Shown here: piece by piece, positions 46,801-59,374 of the stretch
Layout of the letters: each line of letters opens with the position of its first letter
How positions within the stretch are numbered: the first letter of the stretch is position 1
DNA from: Cyclaneusma minus
Lineage: Eukaryota > Ascomycota > Leotiomycetes > Marthamycetales > Marthamycetaceae
Direction: 5' to 3'
Length of the DNA: 64,000 nt
Assembly (NCBI GenBank): GCA_037179335.1
Contig: JAKZHN010000064.1
Span: 1 to 64,000 of the forward strand
Notes under the pieces: generated by a model
Told to the model about the DNA's origin: nothing
The model's database searches: none
The model's input: the letters and a program-made list of their open reading frames with translations, nothing else
Made by a program: the position numbers and the translations under genes

Positions 46801-47929
46801 TTTTTTAAAAAAATATAATAGCAAATCAAATTGCGGCTAAAATTAAATTTAATGTTTTATTTGGCTATTAAAGCTTTAAAATTTATATTATATATTTTTT
46901 TAAGCGCAAAAAAATACTTTATATATTCTATATTATATATAATAACTATATCCGTTATTTTAACAATTTTTTGCAATTCTTAAACAGCAAATTAAAAAAT
47001 TAAAAATTAAAATTTTATAAAAGCTTTAATTTTAACTAAATCCATAATGAAATTCCCATGCCTAATTTAGCTATATAATTTAATTTACAAGCTAAAGGAA
47101 TTCTAAAAAAAAGCAGCTGCAAATAATTTTGCAAATTATAAATATTATAATTTTTTTTTAAAAAAAACAATTATACCAAAATATATAGCATGTTTAAAAA
47201 TCAAATTTAATATTTTAACCCTATTTGTAATTTAAAACAGCAATAAATTATATTTCCGCAATTAAAAACTCAACAGCCAAATATTCCAATTATTTTTATT
47301 AAGCCATTTAAATTTGCCTTCAAATAGCCTAAAACTAGCTTATTAATTACAAGAATTTCCTTTTTTTTAGCCGGCTATAAAATCCAGTATTCGAAATAAT
47401 AAAAATCAATGCAAAATTAAGCGCTTTAATAAAAAATAATATATTTATTTAACCTTTTTTAAATATATATATATATTTGCTATATTATTATAAATGCATT
47501 TAGCCAGCCAAATATTCCCTACAATTATATTAAAACTACCCAATATTCTAAATAAAAAAAAGCTATAAACTAGGAGTTTAATTCTCTTTAATTAAATAAA
47601 ATCTGGTGCCTAGTCCGCAAATTAGCAGTTAAAAAAATTAATAAATTTATTTTTAAAAAATACTAAATTTATACCATTAAAAGTAATAGCCTTTATAAAG
47701 CCAAAATAATAATTAAGGGTTTTTCCCAAAAATTAAAAAAAAAATTAAAAATTTATACCGGTATTATTAAATCAGCCTTTTTAAAAATCCTCATAGCCTT
47801 TATAATTATTAAAAAATAGCTAGTGTATTAAATAAATACAATAACAGCCTTTTTTATCATTCTAATTTTTAAAAAATTATTTATTAAATAGCTTTATAAA
47901 TTTAAAAAAATACTTTAATTTGCAAATTA

Positions 47930-48170
47930 TTTAAAACTCTTTATAATTTTAAGCAATTCCCTATACTTTGGCAAAATACACTAATTAAGGCTTTAAAGAT
48001 CCTGGGCTTTAAATTTCTGGATTTAAACCTTTATATATTTATAAATAATAATTAAAAGCTTTTCCTAATTATTTATATTAACGATTTTCTTATTTTTAAA
48101 TTAATTAAGAATATTATTACAGCTTTTAAAGCTAAATTTAATTTTAAATTTAATATAAAAATTTAAATAA
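47930..48170 (+). pseudogene. Reverse transcriptase relic of the outer copia element
   Basis: The frame reads LWQNTLIKALKILGFKFLD, LYIFINNN and LFLIIYINDFLIF. It parallels copia RT (L-P-LW---L---L--LGF, then VDD catalytic box); YIND stands at the position of Y-V-D-D. Confidence 0.75.
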
Positions 48171-48359
48171 GGCCAAGCGCTTTTTTAATATTAATTTAAT
48201 TTACAAATGAAATAATTTTATAATTATATTTTAAAAACTATATTTAATTAGAATACTAGCGTATTGTAGCACAGCTAATTGCTATTTTAAATTTATTTTT
48301 ATACTTAAAAAATTGCATAAAATTCTAATTAATAATTTTAATAAAATTATAGCAGCTAA

Positions 48360-48580
48360 AATCTATAATTATCTATGCAAAATCGGCTTTATTATATATA
48401 CAGCTATAAATATTAAGCCAATTATAGCGTTTAAAATTACCAAGCTAGTTTAATTTGTTTTTAATCCCGGCATTATTTATACCAATGCTTTTTAATAGCT
48501 TTTTTACTATATTTAAAGCCAAAAGTCGCTAGAAATTACCTACCAATATATTAATTCTGAACCAACCAAGCTAAAAGTTT
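48360..48580 (+). pseudogene. RT/RNase H connection relic of the outer copia element
   Basis: The frame reads IGFIIYTAINIKPIIAFKI, TKLV, stop, FVFNPGIIYTNAF, matching the copia pattern G-L-Y-A--TRPDIAFAV--L-RF--NPG--H--A. The conserved IAF and NPG survive. Confidence 0.75.
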
Positions 48581-50380
48581 TAAGCTATTTAAATGCAAAT
48601 TATATTAAAAACCGGGATATCCAGGCATTTTATAGCAAATTCGTTTTGTTAATAATTAGGGCTCCAATTTTTTAAAAATCCAAAAAGCAAAATTTTATTT
48701 TTTTAAATTTCATAAAATTCAAGCTATGCGCTTTAAATAAATTAGTCCGAAAAATCTTTTAGGCATAAACTTTTTTTAATTAAAATTAGCTATATAAGCC
48801 CCAATTTAATCTTTAATTTCTTTTGCAAATAGTTATTATTACAAATTTAATTATTTAAAAAACCAAAGTCCAATAATGTATTAAATATATAAATATCCAT
48901 TATATATAATTTTATTAAATTAAAAAAAATATTAAGCTTAATTATATTACTCGCAAAAAAAGTATAGCTAACTTTTTAATCAAGCTATGTTTTTAGCCCA
49001 TTTATTATTATTTCCTACCTAAAATAAGCATAATTTAAAAATTTAAATAATAATAAATTAGTATTAAAAAAATTAAAAAATTAAAAAATTAAAAAATTAA
49101 AAATTAAAAATATTTAAATTGTATATATTAAGGAATAAATGAAATGGCTATCGTAAAAGTGGTTATATAGCACTCTGTTTAGCTAGAATAGGGTTAGCGT
49201 CTTTTACAATTAAATATTTATAGTTTGGAAACGCTTTCAATTTAGAATTTTAAACAGTTAATATAACGTTTTATTTTTTTTTCTAATTAATATTTTATAT
49301 TAAATTATCTTAAATTAAATGCATTTTTTATTAATAGATTATAAGCCCGGATTAGCGCAAGCGCCTAAATAAATAGCTATTTATTATTACAATTAAATTA
49401 AATGCAAAAGTGCAAAATTTTTATTTTAAAAAGCCCTATTATTATTATATTTATATTAATTACTTACAAAATTAATTAGAATTACTAAGGATGTTTTTAA
49501 AACCGCTTTGCTTTGCTAATAAAATTACAATATTTTATTAATTAATTAAAACTATTAAAGATTTGTTTTATAATTATTATAATTATTAAGAATTACTAAT
49601 TCGCTTATTAATTTTAATATTTTTTATAAAACAATTGCTATACCAATATATTTTTTATTTTTATTTAATTTTCTTTGAAATTCCTTTTTTTTACTTATTA
49701 TATTAAATAATAAGAAATTTAATAAAGCGTTGCCGATACTTTTAAAAGCCAATTACAAGATATAATTTTGCAATATAAAAATCTGTTTTAATGGCAAAAA
49801 TGCCTAATTTATTATTACTATATTTTTTATTAAGTATTTTGGCATTAGAATTTTTATTTTTGCAAATAGTATATTTTCCTTGTTTCTTTTGGTATTAATA
49901 TTCCAGCCAGCAATGCTAAAGGCGAGGTTTTTAAATTTGCTAAAGGCAAAAAACTTATTATCAAGTTTATTAATAAGCTTTAAATATCTTTTCTTAATGA
50001 AATAAAATACATTTTAAATATAAATAAATTAAAAAAAATATAAGCGCGCTTAAGTTAAAATATTAAGCATTATATTTAAAAATTTATTTAATAATAATAA
50101 GGCTTTATATAGAAAATATAATTTAATAAAAAGTTTTTAGGATTATTTAAAAAAGAAATGTATTAACACTAGCGCTATTTTTATATAAATAAATATTATC
50201 AAGATTTAAAGTTTTTTATTTAACGCCGATATAATTATTTACTTTATTTGGAATTTATTTAAAGCTTTATATTGCAAGCTCCTTTTAGCCAATATTAATT
50301 ATTTATTTATTTTTAATAACGAAATCTTGTTTTTTTAGCTTATTAATGCTTTTCTAAAAAAGTATATTATTATTATTAAT

Positions 50381-52328
50381 ACGGCAAATACCTAAAATAA
50401 CCCTATTATTATAATTTTGGTCCTAAAATAACCCCGAAATTAAAGGCCTATTTCCGACATTTAAAATAAACGCTATATAAAAGCTTTTTAAATAGGGTCT
50501 TTTTATAATAATTAAATAGCTATTTTTCTAGAAAGAATCCAAAAGATAAATGAAATATTTTCAAAAGCTAATATTTACAAAAACTAACAAAATTAAAATC
50601 TTGATTTTCGAGATTAAAGCCTGACCCCGAAAAGGGATTTAGATAATATTTTAATAGCGCTACCAATTTTAAAGCTAACTGAATTTTGTTTTTTAATATA
50701 AATTAAAAAGTAATATGATTATTGTATTCTAATTTTTAGATAATTTTTTTCAAGCGCTAAATACAATAAAAATAGCTGCAAAAAAAGCTGCAAAAAAAGC
50801 TATTATATAAATTTTAAGCTTTAAAACTATGATTTAAATCAATTATATCTCTATTAGTTTTAAAAATAATTGAATTCTGACCTTTAATAATTAATTTGCT
50901 TAATTAATTCTATAATAAATCATTTTTAAATAATTAATTTTATCGTATTGGAAATTATAATTGCAAGCTATTTTTAATGCCCAAAATTGGCAGAATCAAT
51001 TAATTAGCCATTTATGATGCGATAAAATTATTTATTTAAGCAATTATAATAGCTAAATTAATTGAGAAAATCAATTATTAAAAGTTAAAATTCAATTATT
51101 TTTAAAAATAGTGGAGTTCCGACAAATTTAAATTTCCATAGCCTAAAAAGCTGCCCGGAGAGCGCTGAAAAGCGTTAAACCAGGACAAATTTGATTTTAT
51201 TAAAACTCCACTACTTTTAAAAATAATTAAAATCTGATTTCTGGAAATTGATTTTCTTAATTGATTTAGCTATTATAATCGCTTAAATAATTAATTTTAT
51301 CGCACTAAAAATAGCTATTCTAATGGTGGCTAGGGAGCATTAAGCCAAGACAAATTTGGTCTTATTGGATTTTAAAATCATGATTTAAATCAATTATATC
51401 TTTACCATTTTTAAAAATAATTGAATTCTAATTTCCAAAAATTAATTTCCTTAATTAATTCTACAATAAAACAATTCAAAGCAATTGAATTTATCGCGTT
51501 ATGGATATAAAAAGTTAAGGGTATTGGGGAGCGCTGGGAATGATTTAGCGCTTCCTAGTATCCAAGGCTTGCAATTGAATAACCAGTTATAATATAATAT
51601 ATTTAATTATTTAAGCAATTATAATAGCTAAATCAATTAAAAAAATCAATTTCCAGATCAAAATTCAATTATCTTTAAAAATAATCAAATCCGCGCTATT
51701 GGGCGCCCTTAGCGCCCTTAACCATACTTCAAAAAAGCATTTTCAAAGCAATAAAAATAATAAAAATAATGCATTTTATTATAAAATCAATTGAGAAAAT
51801 CAATTATCAAAAGTCAAAATCCAATTATCTTTAAAAGCAGTGGCGCTGTAATTATTTCAAATTATTTAAGGGTCATTTTAAAAACAGGTGAAGTAATAAC
51901 ACATAATGGAATTTAATAACATATTTGCTTTTGTTTCTCAATGCTATAACTCTGCCAAAATTCAATATTATTTAACTGTTTTTTTAAATTATACAAATTT
52001 ATACAATTGCATTAGGACTTTATTAAAACATATTTATAAAACATCTATTTTTTTATCCCTTTTTTAATTATTGAAAACAACAATTTTTGGTGTTTCCGAC
52101 GTTTGGGGTTAGGTAATAACCCCGGATTCTAAAAAAATAATAATAAACTACGCTAGTAATGAAAATATAAGTTTTTTAATTTCTTTAATAAGAGTAAAAT
52201 ATAATTTAATTTAATTTAAAAAAACCAATTCAAAAACCCAATGTCTCGCAATTTGCCCGCAATTTGAAATTTCGGGGTTATTTTAGTCCCAAAATCATGA
52301 TAATAGGGTTATTTTAGGTATTTGCCGT
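50381..52328. mobile_element. DNA element with long terminal inverted repeats, 1,948 bp
   Basis: The left end 50381-50445 and the reversed right end match over about 60 bp (both start ACGGCAAATACCTAAAATAA; later ACTAAAATAACCCCGAAATT on the right) with few differences. The 7-bp flanks TATTAAT are identical (50374-50380 and 52329-52335). The interior has no recognisable transposase but is built of modules of roughly 110-140 bp in alternating orientation (for example 50790-50930, 51005-51115, 51205-51310, 51365-51500, 51605-51700, 51775-51840), giving large fold-back potential. Superfamily not assigned. Confidence 0.85.
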
Positions 52329-55229
52329 TATTAATATTAATAATAAGCTGAAAATGCTAAAATAAAAACAATTCCGTTTAAATATTATTAATAATGGAAA
52401 AGCCGCTTTTGCTATCCGCTATTGCCATTAAAATTTTAATGCTTTAAATAAATAAAAAATTTGTATATTTTATTTTAAATTTTATAAAGTTTTTGATTAT
52501 TTAAGCTAAAGGATTTATTATTATTTTCTAAAGACAATTATATCCTAATTTGCAATTATATTAAGGCTGCTTATAAAATTAGCTATTGCTATTTTTATTT
52601 CCGCTTTGCTTTTTGCTAATACCGCTGAAACGATAAATCCAAATTCGATAAAAAAAACCCGATTTTTTAAAAATAAATTAGAATTTTTTAGCAATAAAAA
52701 GATTAGCGGCATGGCCGCTAACGCCGGAGAAGATTTTGCCAAATTTTAATCCAATTTTGGATTTAAAGCTGCCAAATCCGAGATCGATTTTAAAATAAAA
52801 TATATTTAATTATTAAAAACCAAAATTAATAAAGCCCTTTATATTTTCTAGGCCTTTAATATTAGCGCCTTTATATATATATTTAATTTTTTTTCTTTAA
52901 ATTATTAAGCCATTCAATTATTACCGATTTATTAAAGTTAGTAAAAAAATGATTTATACTATTTATAAAGAAATAGCAAAAATTATATATATAAATAAAT
53001 TGTTTTTATTATTATTATTTTTTGTATTTAGTTTTTTTTTAAAAAAATACAAGCTATATGCATTAAATTTAAAGGCTTTTTTAATAAAAATAAAATAGTA
53101 TATAAAAATTTAAATACAAAAATTTTTATTAAAATTTTTATAATTAAAAAATTTTATTTTATTTTTTAATATAAATTCTAATAATAATAAAAAGGCTTTT
53201 GTTATTAATGGCGATATTAAAATAATTAATGCTTTATTACTTTTTTTTAAAGCCGCTAAAATATTTTTAAAAATATAAATTATCCAAATATAAAATAAAA
53301 AGCTAAAAGCTATAATATTAACGTTTTTATTATGTAAAATTAGAAATTATTAGCAATTTATATAAAATTATTATTTTAGCCAAATCTTTTAAAAAAATTC
53401 AAAATAGAGATTTTTATAAAATTTGCGCTATTATTAAATTTAAAAATGCATTTCCAAAAGAAATTAGTATTTATTATTAAATCCCTTTTAATTTATTTTA
53501 TTTTATTATTTATAAACCAATGCCAATAGTATTTTTGCGAAAAAAAGTATTTTTTATATAGTTTTAATAATTTTATATATAAAGTTTGGATTTTTCCAAT
53601 CCTAATGAAGAATGATATTATTTTTGCATTTAAAAAATAGATTTTTAAAATTAAGTTTTAAAGCGGCTATAAAATACAAATTATTAGAATTAATAATATT
53701 CCGGGGTTTTTTTAAAATCGTTAAAAAATAAAGTAGTAATAAAAGTATTAAATACTAATATATAATTCCCGCTTTTCCATATTAAAATAAAGCTGCCGAA
53801 AAAGGAATTTAAATTGCCAAAGCCAATTTTTATACTTTATTTAATAAATTTCAATTGCTATTTAAATTTTAAAATAAGATAGCTAAATATAATATATATA
53901 TATATAAACTCAATACTTTAGAAATTTAGTAATTAATAGCTATAAATGTTTTCCAAAAAAATCTTAAATTAGCATTATATTTTTTATTAATTATATTAAA
54001 ATATTTGGTATTAAATATTATGCCTATATTAATTTAAAACAAAATTCAAAAAAATATTATTATAATAAATTAATTGATACCAAAAACGTTTATATTTTTA
54101 AAAGTTATTTTAAAGCTATAACCAAATAATTTAAAATTTATTTTTCTAAATATGAAAAAAAAATGTAAATTAGCTATTTGCAAATAATAAAATTAATTTT
54201 TGGGGAAATTATTAATTTGCGAATTTGCAAAACTTTTAAAAAATAAAAAATATTAAATAAGTATTTGGATTAAAATTTTATTGATTATTTTTTAAGCTTT
54301 AAAAATAGTAATAGCAAAAAGCAATTTATTAAAAACGCTGATAGAAATTATACTTTTATTGGTTTATTTGCAAAAACAAATTGCATTGCTTTTTACCATT
54401 ATATTAAATGCTATAATATAGCCTATATTATTAAATATTATATAAAATAAATTATTAAAATTAGCGGAAATTCAATTTAAAAAAGGGCTAATTTTTAAAA
54501 ACTTAATTAATATAATATAAAGCTTTAATTATAATATATTAAAAATGCTATAATATAGCATATTCAATATAATATAAAATATATTAATTTTTATAAAAAC
54601 TTCAATTTCCAATTCAAACGCTTTTAAATCGATATTTTTAAAGCCAGCTATTAAGGCTTTTTTTTTCCGAAAAAAAAAAAGCCAAATAAGAGAATTTAAA
54701 AACTATATGCAAAACTTATTTTAAAAATTAGAAGTTTAGCGTTTATTTTAACCAATAACTATATTAAAAATTAATAATAATAATATATCCAATTTGCTTG
54801 CCGCTAAAATTACCGAATTTTTTAAATTAAATTTTCTGCCTAATAATTATTTTTATTTTATAAAGGCTATAAAGCGCTAATATAAAAATAATAATACTAG
54901 CTTAAAAGAATTAAAATGCAAAAAACGGAAAAGCAAAAAAGAAAAAGCTATAGCGTATTATTATAATTATACTAGTGCAAATTAATTATAATAATAAAAG
55001 TTTGGATAATTTAATTAATTTTTTTATAAAAAAATGCTTTTTAGCAATAAAGATTTACGGTATTAAAATCCCGCAAATATATAAAAAAGCTATAAATAAT
55101 CCAATTTATAGCTAGCGCTAAAAAATATCTATAATTAAAAAGGTTATTTTATTTTTAAATAATAGAATTTAGCAAATAATTAAATATTTATCCAAAGTAA
55201 ATTTGGTTTTTATTAAATAAATATATATA

Positions 55230-55318
55230 ATTAATAAAAGAATTAATAAAAAAATTAATAAAAAAATTAATAAAAAAATTAATAAAAAAATTAATAAAAA
55301 AATTAATAAAAAAATTAA
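55230..55318 (+). repeat. 12-bp tandem repeat in the inner copia reading frame
   Basis: About seven copies of AAAAAAATTAAT. The unit is four codons long and the frame reads INKK repeatedly, directly ahead of the RT relic, suggesting a repeat that was once part of the polyprotein. Confidence 0.7.
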
Positions 55319-55319
55319 G

Positions 55320-56400
55320 TAATTTAAGGCTAAATTTATCGCTTATGGTTTTAATTAAATATTTAGTAAAAATTATATTAAAATATTTGCTTTTATTATT
55401 TATATAAATTGTTTTTTTTTAAATACTAGCAATTTAATATTAAAAACGCTTTTATAAAGGCCAAAATCTTTTTTTTTGGTTTTTTAAAAAATATTATCAT
55501 TTTAAAAAATAAGGTTTTTTAAATTTTAAAGAGTTTTTATAAATTAAAATAGGCTATAAAAGATTGAAATTCTTTAATAAAATCTAAATTAAAAAAATAG
55601 GGATTTATTTAAAGCTTAATTAATTTATATATTTATTTGCATTTTAAATGCGAAATTAAGCTTTTAGTATATATTAATAATATAATTGCAATTTGCAAAA
55701 ATAAGGCCTAGTTGTTTTGGTTTTATTTTAAGTTTTTTAATTGCTTTAATATTAAAAATCTAAAGGAAATTTGTAATTTTTTTAATATAAAAATAATAAG
55801 AAATTAAAAAGCTAGGGCCTTTTATATTAATTAAAAATAATATTTCTAAATTATATTAAATTATTCTGAAATTATTAATGCTATAGTTTATTTTTAAAAA
55901 ATCCTTATAGCCAATTATAACGCCTTTTAATTTTTTTTAAATAATATTTAAATTAATATTAAAAAATATTAAAGAATAATTCACAATTTTATATTTGCTA
56001 TAATATTTATTAAATTAAATATACCCTTTGCTTTAAAATAATCAATGCGATATATAGCTAATTTACTAAAATATTATAGCAAGGCATTTAAAAATTTAAT
56101 AAATATTTTAATATTATTATAGGCTATAAAATATATTATAGGCTTAGGAAAGAATATTTTAAAATTATTATTTATTTCAATTTTAATTAGATTAGCAATA
56201 AAATTAATTGAATTAGCGTTTTTAAAAGCGTGGCTATATTTTATAACAAATCGACTTTATAAGCCAATAAAAAATAAAAAAATATAATTATTTTATTTAT
56301 TAAATTTAAATATATTGCCTTTTTATTTTATACTAAATAAAATTAATAGCTAGTTATTTTTTTTAAAAAATTTAGGCTATTTATAATATATTAAATAAAA
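55320..56400 (+). pseudogene. Reverse transcriptase/RNase H relic of the inner copia element
   Basis: The frame reads KAKFIAYGFN then IFSKNYIKIFAFIIYINCF, matching copia RT (K-ARLVA-GF-Q--G-DY--TFAPV). Further on it reads KCEIKLLVYINNIIAI, where the V-D-D box is expected. Numerous stops. Confidence 0.7.
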
Positions 56401-56977
56401 TTTAAATGGTATTTGTATATTTGAAAATAATATTGGATTTTTATATTTAATTAAAAACTCTGAAATTTAAAAAAAATTAAAGCATATAAATGTATTTTAT
56501 TATTTTATTAGGGATTTTAAAAAAAATAAAAAGCTTATTATCAAATATATACCAATAAAAAAATGGTTAATGGATTAATTAAATCGTTGTAAAAGATTAG
56601 ATTTAAAAAATTTGTAAAAATATTGGAAATAGTTATATAAATTTATAAAATAGCCTTTATAAGGAAATGTTAAAAAATAAATGCAATAGCTATTATAAAA
56701 GTGGTTATATAGTATTTCGCTTAGCTAAAACGGGATTAGAGTTTCCTATAATTAAATATTTATAATTTAAAAATTCTTTTAATTTAGAACTTTAAGCAAT
56801 TAATACAATATTTTATTTATTTTTATAATTAGTGTTTTATATCAGGTTGTACCAAATTAAACGCCCTTTTTATTAATAGTATAATTATAAATTTTATAAA
56901 AATTTATTTACTTTATTTAAAAATCTAGCTATAATACACTATTATAATAATTATTATAGTAATAATCGTAAAAAGGA

Positions 56978-57115
56978 TATTAACTCCCCATAGCGGCCAG
57001 GGCTTAACCCTAGCCTTAGCGCTAAAGCTCCAGGACCTTTAAAATCCTGCAGCCCACCACAAATAAACACTATCGCTCTCTATCATGGTGCCAGCCCCCC
57101 TGCGTGTGACTGACA
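56978..57115 (+). repeat. 3' LTR of the outer copia element
   Basis: 138 bp, same length as the 5' LTR at 43986, ending CTGACA and followed by AAAAT. Confidence 0.9.
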
Positions 57116-57462
57116 AAAATAGACGGCAGCACCACAGAACAGCTGCGAGTGTAGCGGTTTCCTCGACGTTACATAGAGGGAACGGGCATTCCAGCTAGCT
57201 GCCAGAAAGTCAAACACCACGCAGGATGTTACAGGGAAAAGAGACGGCGTTGCCCATGACCCACGGCAGTACTACACCTTTTCCATGAAGATTTTACATG
57301 GGATCTGCTGCAAGGTGCCCGTAGAATCTCCAGTCTATAAAATCGATGTAGGATTCTATAGACTCAGTAGAGATTACCGGCGCTTTAAAGTGCCCGCAGA
57401 ATTGAAATTAAAGCTTGGATTTGCCCTTTAAAAATTTGAAATTTTTATAATACAATTTAAAA

Positions 57463-57475
57463 GTAAGCCCCATTA

Positions 57476-57513
<38 letters not shown>
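57463..57513 (+). repeat. AGTAAGCCCC...T37 block, first copy
   Basis: AGTAAGCCCCATTACC followed by 37 T and AGAAAATAATAAAATTT. An equivalent block with the same T-run length lies beyond the gap at 58012-58064. Confidence 0.8.
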
Positions 57514-57517
<4 letters not shown>

Positions 57518-57609
57518 AATAATAAAATTTTAATTTTTTTAATTTTTTTTTATTTTTTTAAAATTTTAAAATATTTATTTAAATAAAATATTAATAAATA
57601 AATATAAAA

Positions 57610-57933
57610 NNNNNNNNNNNNNNNNNNNNNNNNNNNNNNNNNNNNNNNNNNNNNNNNNNNNNNNNNNNNNNNNNNNNNNNNNNNNNNNNNNNNNNNNNNN
57701 NNNNNNNNNNNNNNNNNNNNNNNNNNNNNNNNNNNNNNNNNNNNNNNNNNNNNNNNNNNNNNNNNNNNNNNNNNNNNNNNNNNNNNNNNNNNNNNNNNNN
57801 NNNNNNNNNNNNNNNNNNNNNNNNNNNNNNNNNNNNNNNNNNNNNNNNNNNNNNNNNNNNNNNNNNNNNNNNNNNNNNNNNNNNNNNNNNNNNNNNNNNN
57901 NNNNNNNNNNNNNNNNNNNNNNNNNNNNNNNNN
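57610..57933. other. Assembly gap (324 N)
   Basis: A run of N. Any open frame across it is not real. Confidence 1.
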
Positions 57934-58011
57934 CCTCAATCGCCCCCAGAAATTAAAAAAAATCTTCTTATTCCCCATTAAAAAATTTAAATTTTTAAAA
58001 AAAAAATTAAA

Positions 58012-58025
58012 AGTAAGCCCCATTA

Positions 58026-58064
<39 letters not shown>
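58012..58064 (+). repeat. AGTAAGCCCC...T37 block, second copy
   Basis: Copy of the block at 57463-57513, identical through the T run and the following AGAAAATAATAAAATTT. Confidence 0.8.
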
Positions 58065-58068
<4 letters not shown>

Positions 58069-58512
58069 AATAATAAAATTTGACTTTTTTAAAATTTGTG
58101 GAAATTTGGAAAAATTCTAAAGAATTTAATTCTATAAATAGCTTAGAAATATATAGAACAGTCGTATTTTACCTAATTAATTTTAATTACATGCCTTTTC
58201 TAAAACCTTAGCCGTAAAGTCGGGTTAGAAATTATTTAACGAATTACGAAATTAATTGCAAAGGCATTCAAAGCTTATTTTACTAATTTTTTAAATTTAA
58301 AATAAAATTTGAATTTATTAGACTCTAAATTATTCAAAAACACTATCTCCTTTATGAATTATAAATTGGATGGGTATTACTAGCTAATAATACAATTTCG
58401 ACCGATAAGTTTGTATTTACAGTCTACTGCATTCTACGGGCACTTTAAAGTGCTAGTAGACCGTATATAATTCTATAGAATGTTCATTCTACCGGCACCT
58501 TGCAGCAGATCC

Positions 58513-59374
58513 TTATATAGACGAGGGGCCTGGAGGTTGGTGCAGGAGGGTACTTGAGGATGACTAAGCCACACAGGAGAACATACAAGATCACATGGAG
58601 CCACAACGCTTGGTCCCGTGATACCCTACAAAACTATTAGCCTCAAGGCCTGGGCCACGCACGCTCCTCGGCTCCGGCCACGCTAGGAAAATGCCTCCAA
58701 ACATCTGAAATTACTTCGAACACTCTCAATAACCGAAAAATTTTCCTGATTACTGGGAGCCTCATGTCATCTATCCATCAGTAGTATCAGACTTTCGAAA
58801 TTGGCACGAGACACGACCACTTGTGGCACATCACAAAGACATCAAAGCTCGGTAGCATTCCAGCAAATCTCATCCTCCATTTCACAGTTCGCATCCACCC
58901 CATCCCCTTTCCTCAAAGCAAGTCCGACCTCAGAGCTTTTGTCTATCTCACATTGCATCCATCTCCATCAAAGATTGCAGGAAAGAAAAAACGAAAAACG
59001 TATGTTGGAAGAGGTATTGTAGAGTAGCAAAGCCTTGCACCAAAATCGCCAATCCCACCCCACCCTCCCATTAAACTCCATATCCATCTAACCACCCGTA
59101 CCCAGTAAATGTGAAAGCAAATGGTATGCCATGATGTCCCGAAGAACACCATACGCCGTGCTCTTTTGCGCCTTGCTCCTTGCTGATGGAAACGCCATTA
59201 TCCCCATCCGTATTTAGCTCGTCGTGTTCTTGTGCGAGAAAAGGAGACAAATCCCGAGTCGTTGTCACGTCCCGAGACGCTGGGAAAATCCCAGGTCCCT
59301 CACATTCTCGCCCCTTTTCGCAAATCACCCCCTTTCCCCCAGATTTCCCATCCACAATCATTCACCCCCATCTC
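58513..59374. other. Intergenic, 3' flank of the F-box gene
   Basis: No gene is recognised. 58690-58770 has weak GAAATTACTTCGAACACTCTC repeats recalling the 19-bp minisatellites. Confidence 0.4.

Larger units (their letters stand above)
49126..56878 (+). mobile_element. Inner Ty1/copia retrotransposon, nested and RIP-degraded
   Basis: LTRs at 49126-49336 and 56668-56878 are both 211 bp and start TATTAAGGAATAAATG / TGTTAAAAAATAAATG. The 5-bp duplication GTATA is perfect (49121-49125 and 56879-56883). GATTATAAGCCC follows the 5' LTR and AAGGAAA precedes the 3' LTR. Reverse transcriptase and RNase H relics lie at 55.3-56.4 kb. It contains a 1,948-bp DNA element; without it the length is about 5.8 kb, normal for copia. 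Its insertion splits the outer element just past RNase H. Confidence 0.92.
43986..57115 (+). mobile_element. Outer Ty1/copia retrotransposon, RIP-degraded and split by a nested insertion
   Basis: LTRs of equal length lie at 43986-44123 and 56978-57115 (138 bp), beginning TGTTGACTCC or TATTAACTCC and ending CTGACA. Flanking 5-mers are AAGAT (43981-43985) and AAAAT (57116-57120). AATTATAAGCCC, a G-to-A form of the initiator tRNA-Met half-tRNA site, follows the 5' LTR. AAAAAGGA precedes the 3' LTR. The body is extremely A+T-rich and full of stops. Relics in copia order are integrase (46.3-46.8 kb), reverse transcriptase (47.9-48.2 kb) and the region before RNase H (48.4-48.6 kb). Subtracting the inner element leaves 5,372 bp, a normal copia length. 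Confidence 0.9.
57301..58512. mobile_element. Inverted-repeat element containing an assembly gap
   Basis: GGATCTGCTGCAAGGTGCC plus a variable base and GTAGAAT begins at 57301, and its reverse complement ends at 58512. Inside, palindromic CGGGCACTTTAAAGTGC-type words recur near each end (57388-57403 and 58437-58453). No obvious target-site duplication. The middle is A+T-rich and interrupted by 324 unknown bases. Probably a non-autonomous DNA transposon. Confidence 0.65.

Noticed and set aside
44124..56977. A+T-rich block as mitochondrial DNA insertion or regional centromere
   Set aside because: LTRs, duplications, primer sites and copia protein relics explain the whole block as RIP-degraded retrotransposons. 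CACGTGA boxes nearby recall the yeast CDEI motif but belong to the repeat modules.
57550..58023. Minus-strand frame crossing the N run
   Set aside because: Most of it is unknown bases.
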